12,883 nucleotides of DNA from Clostridiales bacterium (lineage in GTDB: Bacteria > Bacillota > Clostridia > Oscillospirales > Oscillospiraceae), in NCBI GenBank assembly GCA_021199695.1, contig JAJQHP010000041.1, positions 1 through 12,883 on the forward strand. Reading direction: 5' to 3'. Below are positions 7,091 through 12,245 of this stretch, one piece after another (positions within the stretch are counted from its first letter, which is position 1; the number at the start of each line of letters is the position of its first letter). Below the pieces are notes generated by a model. It ran no database searches. It had not been told where the DNA came from and saw nothing but the letters and a program-made list of their open reading frames with translations. Position numbers and translations under genes: made by a program.

Positions 7091-7127
7091 TTCGGATGCT
7101 CCTTTCAGATGATTCAGTCAAATTTGC

Positions 7128-9665
7128 TCACAGGTTAGCCGCAGCCCGCTTGGAGAGCCGCTCGCTCTCCGGCTTGTAGCCCGGGCGGGCCAGGAGGTAG
7201 ATACCGAACACCACCAGGGCGACGGCTACCACCGTCCAGAAGCCGAAGGTGCAGACTCCGGTGAACAGACCGGCCAGCTGATAGACCACCAGGGCCACGC
7301 ACCAGGCCAGCAGACACTGATAGCCCACGGCGGCCAGGGTCCATTTGGTGGTGCCGAACTCCCGCTTCATGGCGCCGATGGCGGCAAAGCAGGGGGCGCA
7401 CAGCAGGTTGAAGGCCAGGAACGCATAGGCGGCGGCGGCGGTGTAGGTCTGGCGCAGGATGGCCCAGGTCTCGTAGCCGGACTCAGAGACCTCCTCCAGA
7501 CCGGCGTACAGCACGCCGAAGGTGCCGACCACGTTCTCCTTGGCGATCAGGCCGGTGACCACGGCAGCGGTGGCCTTCCAGTCGCCAAAGCCCAGGGGCA
7601 CGAACAGGAAGGAGAACGCTCCGCCCACCACGGCCAGCAGAGAGTTGTCCATATCCTCCACCATGCCGAAGCCGTTTTCAAAGCCGAAGCTGGAGAGGAA
7701 CCACACCAGGGCGCTGGCCAGCAGGATGATGGTGCCTGCCTTTTTGATGAAGCTCTTGGCCCGGTCCCACATATGGATGAGCACGCCCTTGGGACGGGGC
7801 ATATGGTAGGCGGGCAGCTCCATGACGAAGGGAGCGGGGTCCCCGGCAAAGGCCTTGGTCTTTTTCATGACGATGCCGGTGAACAGCACGGCGGCGATGC
7901 CCAGGAAGTAGCAGGAGGGGCCGACCCACCAGGCGTCGTTGAACAGCGCGCCGGCGATGAGGGCGATGATGGGCAGCTTGGCCCCGCAGGGCATGAAGGT
8001 GGTGGTCATAATGCTCATCTTCCGGTCGGACTCGTTTTCAATCGTCCGGGTTGCCATGACGCCGGGAATGCCGCAGCCCGTGCCGATGAGCATGGGGATG
8101 AAGCTCTTGCCGGAGAGGCCGAAGCGCCGGAAGATACGGTCCATGATGAAGGCGATCCGGGCCATATAGCCGCAGTCCTCCAGGATGGCCATGAAGAAGA
8201 ACAGCACCAGCATCTGGGGCACGAAGCCCAGGACCGCGCCCACGCCGGCCCAGATGCCGTCCAGGATCAGGGCCTGGAGCAGCTCGTTGCAGTCGATGGC
8301 CTCCAGCCCGGTCTGGAGCAGGGTGTAGATGCCGGGGATGTACACGGGGCTGTAGTCCGCGGGGTCAGGCTCCTCCACCTCGGCGGCGGCCAGGAAGTCC
8401 TCCACGGTGACGGAGAGGGTGTCAACGACCTCCATCTCCTCCAGGTCCCAGATGTCCACGCTGACGGTCAGTCCGCCGTCCGCCTCGATCTCGGCGGCCA
8501 GGGCCTCCAGGGCCTCCACGTCGTCGCTCTCGCCGTCGAAGGTGTAGCCAGCGGCGACAGCCTGGTCGAGATAGCCGTCGGAGTGGAGCATATCGCCCAC
8601 GTCGGCGTCGTAGTAGTCCGCGCCGTTGATGATCTGCTCCGCCTCGCTGAACTCGTCGGCGGCGTCGTCATAGTCGGAGCGGCCGATGCCGAACAGGAAC
8701 CAGCCGTCCTCTCCCAGGAACTGGTCGTTGGCCCAGTCCGTCCACCAGGAGCCCACCGTGGAGACGGACACATAGTAGATAAAGCAGATGACCAGGGCGA
8801 AGATGGGCAGGGCCAGCACCCGGTTGGTGACCACCCGGTCGATCTTGTCGGACATGGTCAGCCCCGTCTCCTTCTTGCGGACGGTCTTGTTCACGATGCG
8901 GCCAATGGCGTCGTACCGCTGCCCGGTGATGATGCTCTCGGCGTCGTCGTCCAGGTTTTCCTCCACCCGGGCGATGACGGACTCCAGCTCCTCGGGGAGG
9001 CTCTCCCCGTAGCCCAGGTCAGCCAGCACCTTCTCGTCCCGCTCGAACACCTTGACGGTGTACCAGCGCAGGGCGGAGGGGACGGACACCTTGCCCTCGA
9101 TGGCGGCGGAAATTTCCGTCAGGGCGCTCTCGATCTCCTTGATAAAGCCCTTGGGGGCGGGGGCGGCCTGATGGCTGTTTGCCAGCTCCACCGCTTTCTT
9201 TGCCATCTCGTCCAGGCCCTCGCCGGTGACGGCGGCGGTCTCCACGATGGGGCAGCCCAGCTCCTTGGAGAGCTTCTCCACGTTGATCACGTCCCCGCGC
9301 TTCTTGACCACGTCCATCATGTTCAGGGCGATGAGCACCGGCAGGCCCAGCTCCAGAATCTGGGTGGTGAGGTACAGGTTCCGCTCGATGTTGGAGCCGT
9401 CCACCAGGTTAATGATAACATCCGGCTTCTCGTTGAGCAAGTAGTTTCGGGAGACGACCTCCTCCAGGGTGTAGGGGCTCAGGGAGTAGATGCCGGGCAG
9501 GTCGGTGACGATCACGTCCTTGTAGCCCCGGAGCTTGCCCTCCTTCTTCTCGACCGTGACGCCGGGCCAGTTGCCCACGTACTGGGAAGCTCCGGTCAGG
9601 GCGTTGAACATGGTGGTCTTGCCACAGTTCGGGTTGCCCGCCAGAGCGATTTTGATCTGTGCCAT
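7128..9665 (-). CDS. feoB: Ferrous iron transporter FeoB, with a large acidic insertion
   Basis: Predicted 845-aa inner-membrane Fe2+ transporter; most relatives are about 650-780 aa. The N-terminal G domain has G1 GNPNCGKT (10-17), G3 DLPG (55-58) and G4 NMMD (115-118), followed by a GDI-type helical region (about 170-265). The first transport helix is about 282-302. The pore has Gate motif 1 GCGIPGVMATR (530-540), FMPCGAKLP (557-565) and the second Gate with NLLCAPCFAAIGAMKREFG (753-771). Between the first helix and the conserved ILDGIWAGVGAVLGF block (467-481) lies an unusually long segment (about 315-450) rich in Asp, Glu and Tyr and without Lys or Arg from 331 to 440. The ATG at 9665 has GGAAGGA about 8 nt upstream. 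It lies downstream of two feoA genes, separated from them by a repeat copy. Confidence 0.97.
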   Translation of the reverse strand: MAQIKIALAGNPNCGKTTMFNALTGASQYVGNWPGVTVEKKEGKLRGYKDVIVTDLPGIYSLSPYTLEEVVSRNYLLNEKPDVIINLVDGSNIERNLYLTTQILELGLPVLIALNMMDVVKKRGDVINVEKLSKELGCPIVETAAVTGEGLDEMAKKAVELANSHQAAPAPKGFIKEIESALTEISAAIEGKVSVPSALRWYTVKVFERDEKVLADLGYGESLPEELESVIARVEENLDDDAESIITGQRYDAIGRIVNKTVRKKETGLTMSDKIDRVVTNRVLALPIFALVICFIYYVSVSTVGSWWTDWANDQFLGEDGWFLFGIGRSDYDDAADEFSEAEQIINGADYYDADVGDMLHSDGYLDQAVAAGYTFDGESDDVEALEALAAEIEADGGLTVSVDIWDLEEMEVVDTLSVTVEDFLAAAEVEEPDPADYSPVYIPGIYTLLQTGLEAIDCNELLQALILDGIWAGVGAVLGFVPQMLVLFFFMAILEDCGYMARIAFIMDRIFRRFGLSGKSFIPMLIGTGCGIPGVMATRTIENESDRKMSIMTTTFMPCGAKLPIIALIAGALFNDAWWVGPSCYFLGIAAVLFTGIVMKKTKAFAGDPAPFVMELPAYHMPRPKGVLIHMWDRAKSFIKKAGTIILLASALVWFLSSFGFENGFGMVEDMDNSLLAVVGGAFSFLFVPLGFGDWKATAAVVTGLIAKENVVGTFGVLYAGLEEVSESGYETWAILRQTYTAAAAYAFLAFNLLCAPCFAAIGAMKREFGTTKWTLAAVGYQCLLAWCVALVVYQLAGLFTGVCTFGFWTVVAVALVVFGIYLLARPGYKPESERLSKRAAANL

Positions 9666-9706
9666 GATGGTTCCTTCCTCTCTATGATACGCTTTTTGGG
9701 AGTGCG

Positions 9707-9767
9707 TGCCGCTCTCCCTCCGTCACGGCTTACGCCGTGCCACCTCCCTCAGAGAGGGAGGCAAGGG
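9707..9767. repeat. Structured palindromic repeat, partial copy III, between feoA and feoB
   Basis: TGCCGCTCTCCCTCCGTCAC through GCCGTGCCACCT (9707-9745) is the reverse complement of 6641-6678 with essentially one single-base indel. It is followed by CTCCCTC-AGA-GAGGGAG (9744-9760) and GCAAGG. It is one half-element only; the central CGGCGAAT/ATTCGCCG pair is missing. It fills most of the 129-base gap between the second feoA and feoB, inside what should be one operon. Confidence 0.72.
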
Positions 9768-9794
9768 GTCTGCCGCAAGCCCTTCGGTTTTTTT

Positions 9795-10016
9795 TTATTT
9801 AACCTCGATGCAGTCGGCGTCGCCCTTGCGGACGGACAGCTCGTAGCCCCGGACGGTGATCTCCACCGGGTCGCCCAGGGGGGCCACCTTGCGGACGGTC
9901 AGATCGGTCCCCTTGGTGATGCCCATGTCCATAATGCGGCGGCGCACCGGGCCTTCTCCGTGGAGGCGGACCACTTTGGCGGTCTGCCCCGGCTGTACAT
10001 CTCTCAGTGTCTTCAT
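9795..10016 (-). CDS. feoA: FeoA family protein (second of two, next to feoB)
   Basis: A 73-aa single SH3-like FeoA domain, the cytosolic partner thought to act on the FeoB G domain. Typical features are the opening TLRDVQPGQTAKVVRL (3-18), the RRRIMDMGITKGTDLTV segment (25-41) and the ending GYELSVRKGDADCIEV, ordered as in the SH3 fold. The ATG at 10016 has GGGGAG about 7 nt upstream. It lies 19 bases after the first feoA, consistent with co-translation. It differs strongly from that first copy, which suggests an old duplication with separate roles rather than a recent one. Confidence 0.93.
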   Translation of the reverse strand: MKTLRDVQPGQTAKVVRLHGEGPVRRRIMDMGITKGTDLTVRKVAPLGDPVEITVRGYELSVRKGDADCIEVK

Positions 10017-10035
10017 TTCGTTCTCCCCTTCTCTG

Positions 10036-10248
10036 TCATACCATGACTCGGTTTGCCATACTCTTGCTCAGGGCGATCCGGGTGTCCTTCACGCTGACGA
10101 TCAGGTTGCCGGAGACCTCGCTGATCACCGTCACGCTCCCGCCCTCTACAAAGCCGAGGTTTGCCAGGAAACGACGGGTCTCGTCTCTCCCGGTAATGCG
10201 CTTGACGGTATTCTCCTGCCCGGTGGGGGCCATAGTCAAAGGCATCAT
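10036..10248 (-). CDS. feoA: FeoA family protein (first of two, promoter-proximal)
   Basis: About 70 aa, starting MMPLTMAPTGQENTVKRITG, a beginning common in clostridial FeoA proteins, followed by ETRRFLANLGFVEGGSVTVI and ending VKDTRIALSKSMANRVMV, which covers a complete SH3-like FeoA domain. GGAGG lies 5 nt before the ATG at 10248 and 8 nt before the next ATG at 10245; either may be used. An ATG at 10260 overlaps that ribosome site and is unlikely. It is the first gene after the predicted iron-regulated promoter (10320-10348). Its expected role is to regulate or assemble FeoB in the cytoplasm. Confidence 0.92.
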   Translation of the reverse strand: MMPLTMAPTGQENTVKRITGRDETRRFLANLGFVEGGSVTVISEVSGNLIVSVKDTRIALSKSMANRVMV

Positions 10249-10293
10249 GTATCCCTCCATCTGTCATTTGTTCGTGTTTTCTCACAAAGTTAA

Positions 10294-10311
10294 ATCAGGC
10301 TAACCTCTGAT
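10294..10311. promoter_or_regulatory. Candidate DtxR-type operator just downstream of the feo start site
   Basis: The 18-bp sequence has inverted ends ATCAG/CTGAT around a core that reads AGGTTAGCCT on the minus strand. That core equals the central ten bases of the classical DtxR/IdeR box (TTAGGTTAGCCTAACCTAA). The predicted feo transcription start is near 10313, so a bound repressor would block initiation or early elongation. Confidence 0.65.
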
Positions 10312-10316
10312 GCAAT

Positions 10317-10336
10317 GTTAGTTTACTCTAACTAAC
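10317..10336. promoter_or_regulatory. Candidate metal-repressor operator over the feo -10 box
   Basis: GTTAGTT-N6-AACTAAC is a perfect 7-bp inverted repeat, 20 bp in total, that covers the predicted -10 element of the feo promoter. The size and the TTAG/CTAA content fit a DtxR-family box. The likely ligand-dependent repressor is encoded divergently about 120 bases away. Confidence 0.68.
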
Positions 10337-10348
10337 TTCGGTTGTCAA
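10320..10348 (-). promoter_or_regulatory. Predicted promoter of the feo operon
   Basis: On the minus strand a consensus -35 TTGACA (10343-10348) is followed after 17 nt by a -10 TAAACT (10320-10325, 4 of 6 matches). The weak -10 is part of the operator palindrome 10317-10336. The leader to the first feoA is about 65 nt and holds the second candidate operator. Confidence 0.75.
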
Positions 10349-10363
10349 TAGCTAATTTCAGTC

Positions 10364-10392
10364 TTGAATGTTTGCACGATATGTGGTATCCT
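10364..10392 (+). promoter_or_regulatory. Possible promoter of the DtxR-like gene
   Basis: TTGAAT (10364-10369), a 17-nt spacer and TATCCT (10387-10392), each 4 of 6 to consensus. It is back to back with the feo promoter, with about 15 bases between the two -35 boxes. Neither candidate operator overlaps it, so the repressor gene may not be strongly self-repressed. Confidence 0.45.
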
Positions 10393-10404
10393 TAAAGGCA
10401 GAAA

Positions 10405-10423
10405 TTCCGTCAGGTTGACGGAA
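10405..10423 (+). promoter_or_regulatory. Perfect palindromic hairpin in the leader of the DtxR-like gene
   Basis: TTCCGTCA-GGT-TGACGGAA is an 8-bp perfect inverted repeat with a 3-nt centre, starting 12 bases after the predicted -10 box and ending 17 bases before the GGAGG site at 10441. It does not resemble the feo operators. It could be a DNA site for another dimeric regulator or an mRNA hairpin at the 5' end that stabilises the transcript. Confidence 0.5.
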
Positions 10424-10454
10424 CAGACCACCCCGGGTATGGAGGGCCAAGCCG

Positions 10455-10859
10455 ATGAAAATTCACGAATCCGCCGAGAACTATCTGGAAGCCATTTTGA
10501 TGATACAGCTGGAGAAGGGCTCCGCCCGCTCCATCGACGTGGCCCACAAGCTGGAGTTTTCCAAGCCCAGCGTCAGCCGGGCGGTGAGCCTCCTGCGGGA
10601 GAACGGCTACATCACCATGGGAAGGGACGGTCTGCTGGAGCTGACCGACTCCGGCCGGGCCATCGCAGAGACGATTTATGAGCGGCACGTGCTGCTCTCC
10701 CGCTGGCTGATCTCCCTGGGGGTCCCCGCCGACGTGGCCGCGGAGGACGCCTGCCGGATGGAGCACGACATCAGCCCTGTCACCTTTGAGAAGCTAAAGG
10801 AGTACATCACCGCCCAGCTGCCGCCGGAGACGGCCGCCCCGGCGCAGGAGGCGAACTGA
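10455..10859 (+). CDS. DtxR/MntR family metal-dependent transcriptional repressor (short form)
   Basis: A 134-aa cytosolic repressor with an N-terminal winged helix (about 5-65; recognition region FSKPSVSRAVSLLRENGYI at 35-53) and a dimerisation/metal domain (about 66-120). It has no C-terminal SH3 domain, so it is MntR-sized rather than DtxR-sized. Likely metal ligands are H78 in YERH and C100, E103, H104 in DACRMEH. The Cys matches DtxR Cys102, whereas MntR has Glu there. At the DtxR Met10/MntR Asp8 position there is Asn9, with Glu12 at the MntR Glu11 position. GGAGG lies 9 nt before the ATG at 10455. Divergent from feo, so it is the probable Fe2+/Mn2+-responsive feo repressor. It is followed after one base by the LUD gene. 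Confidence 0.92.
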   Translation: MKIHESAENYLEAILMIQLEKGSARSIDVAHKLEFSKPSVSRAVSLLRENGYITMGRDGLLELTDSGRAIAETIYERHVLLSRWLISLGVPADVAAEDACRMEHDISPVTFEKLKEYITAQLPPETAAPAQEAN

Positions 10860-10860
10860 C

Positions 10861-11496
10861 ATGAGCAACGTGAGCGTCAACCGGGAAAACGCCGCCCGGA
10901 CGGTCATCCAGGGCCTGGAGCGCCGGGGCATGACCGGGGAATACTGCCCCACCGCGGCGGACGCGCTGGAGGCGGGAAAGCGTTTTCTCTCCCCCGGTAC
11001 GTCTGTAGCCTGGGGCGGCTCCGCCACGCTGGACGAGATCGGCCTGCTGGACGCCGTCCGGGCCTCCGGCTGCGTGGCCCTTGACCGCCACGCCCCCACC
11101 GACCCGGAGGAGGTCCGGGAGGTCTACCGTCAGACCCTGTTCTGCGACACCTATTTCCTCTCCGCCAACGCCGTCACCCTGGACGGGATGCTGGTGAACA
11201 TCGACGGCAACGGCAACCGGGTGGCCGCCCTGGCCTTCGGCCCGAAGCAGGTGGTGGTGATCGCCGGGATGAACAAGGTCTGCCCCGATCTGGACTCCGC
11301 CATGAAGCGGGCCAGGAACGTGGCCGCCCCCACCAACGCCGTCCGCTTCGGCCTCTCCACCCCCTGCACCAGCCGGGGCCGGTGCGCCGACTGCCAGAAC
11401 CCGGACAGCATCTGCTGCCAGTTCCTCATCACCCGCCGCAGCCGCACCCCCGGGCGCATCCACGTCATCCTGGTGGGGGAGGAGCTGGGGTATTAA
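10861..11496 (+). CDS. LUD-domain protein (LutC/YkgG-like, DUF162) with C-terminal Cys cluster
   Basis: A 211-aa cytosolic protein of the LUD family, which includes LutC/LldG of the lactate-oxidation complex. Seen: the WGGSATLDEIGLLDAV block (51-66), the signature SANAVTLDGMLVNIDGNGNR (101-120) followed by FGPKQVVVIAGMNKV (126-140), and a late cluster C169-x5-C175-x2-C178-x6-C185-C186 that could bind an Fe-S cluster or a metal. The end, PGRIHVILVGEELGY, is typical of the stand-alone clostridial subgroup. No lutA or lutB partners are present, so lactate oxidation is not supported here. The ATG is one base after the repressor stop (TGACATG), with AGGAGG 9 nt upstream inside the repressor gene, so the two are translationally coupled. 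Confidence 0.88.
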   Translation: MSNVSVNRENAARTVIQGLERRGMTGEYCPTAADALEAGKRFLSPGTSVAWGGSATLDEIGLLDAVRASGCVALDRHAPTDPEEVREVYRQTLFCDTYFLSANAVTLDGMLVNIDGNGNRVAALAFGPKQVVVIAGMNKVCPDLDSAMKRARNVAAPTNAVRFGLSTPCTSRGRCADCQNPDSICCQFLITRRSRTPGRIHVILVGEELGY

Positions 11497-11516
11497 CTCG
11501 GTCCTTTTTGTCAAAA

Positions 11517-11554
11517 AAACAGGCAGGAACGATTTGCTGCGTTCCTGCCTGTTT
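11517..11554. terminator. Bidirectional rho-independent terminator between convergent genes
   Basis: AAACAGGCAGGAACG (11517-11531) and CGTTCCTGCCTGTTT (11540-11554) form a perfect 15-bp stem with an 8-nt loop. On the minus strand it is followed by a run of seven T, making it strong for the methyltransferase transcript. On the plus strand the tail TTTCTATTT is weaker but serves the LUD transcript. It lies 20 bases after the LUD stop and 31 bases before the methyltransferase stop. Confidence 0.9.
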
Positions 11555-11585
11555 CTATTTGCGTTTAAAATGCGATATTCACTTA

Positions 11586-12245
11586 TTACTTTGCCGCGAT
11601 TGCAACCGTGTGGTTTGAATAGGTATCCCAGGTAGGCTCATAGTTTTCATTCGCCTGATCCCCCCACATATCCCAGCCTTCACGAACGCCCCTGGCAAAA
11701 AGCTCGATTCGTGGTCCCTGGCTGCAAGCCTCGATGATGGGGATGATTTCATCCGGTTTACGGCTGTGTTCCCGTTTCATCGTCCGGATGAGATTCACTT
11801 GGGATCTAGCCGGTTGCAGCGTGCGATTAGGCGCGCTTTTTTTCTTGATTCCGAACAGGAGCAGTTCTGTCACGTTTCTAAAATAAAAGCCCACGCCTCG
11901 TCCATCCGGCTCTCCGTCCTTTCGGATTTTTTCCCAGACAATATTTCCCTTATATTCAAAGCCCCAGGCATCCATAACAGCAAGCCCGTCCGGCAGCAGC
12001 GCATTTGGAACCCATAGATAGAGATGTGCCTTGTCTCCCGCTATATCCGGAATCGGGAGCGCTTTTATATCGGATATAGACATTGTCTCATAGCGATTCA
12101 ATCTCTTATGCTCCGGCGCAACCTTCCCGGTTCTGTTTTGAAACTGCCAAGGCGGATCCGCATAAATGGTATTATATCTTTTCCCGGCAGTAAAATCACG
12201 CAGGCTTTTTTGGGTACTTGCGAAATCAGCCATGCCCTTCCACAC
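11586..12245 (-). CDS. MT-A70 family DNA adenine-N6 methyltransferase (restriction-modification partner)
   Basis: A 219-aa S-adenosylmethionine-dependent methyltransferase. The catalytic motif is DPPW (30-33, in TIYADPPWQF), a family hallmark. LYLWVPNALLPDGLAVMDAWGF (75-96) and the late RIELFARGVREGWDMWGD (179-196) complete the MT-A70 pattern and the AdoMet pocket. It presumably protects host DNA from the adjacent BglII-like nuclease by methylating adenine in the shared site. The ATG at 12245 overlaps the nuclease gene by 20 bases with AGGA 5 nt before it; an in-frame ATG at 12233 is the alternative, but its GGAAGG lies only 2 nt away. Both imply translational coupling. Base composition is clearly more AT-rich than in genes left of 11500, a sign of transfer. 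The exact target is unknown. Confidence 0.9.
   Translation of the reverse strand: MWKGMADFASTQKSLRDFTAGKRYNTIYADPPWQFQNRTGKVAPEHKRLNRYETMSISDIKALPIPDIAGDKAHLYLWVPNALLPDGLAVMDAWGFEYKGNIVWEKIRKDGEPDGRGVGFYFRNVTELLLFGIKKKSAPNRTLQPARSQVNLIRTMKREHSRKPDEIIPIIEACSQGPRIELFARGVREGWDMWGDQANENYEPTWDTYSNHTVAIAAK

Noticed and set aside
6511..7121. Several 65-146-codon open frames in the ftsK-feo gap (PLGSLSEG, SLREGAKG types)
   Set aside because: They are translations of the palindromic repeat family; no ribosome sites or protein-like composition. The only real small gene there is the Cys-rich one at 6893-7090.
9766..9796. Plus-strand terminator-like hairpin and T-run next to the second feoA
   Set aside because: AAGGG/CCCTT followed by ten T has the right look, but no plus-strand gene leads into it. 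The stem belongs to the tail of repeat copy III, and the T-run includes the end of feoA read backwards.
7773..10046. 757-codon plus-strand open frame opposite feoB and feoA
   Set aside because: It is an antisense shadow of feoB; Gly/Leu/His/Asp-rich low-complexity translation without recognisable domains.
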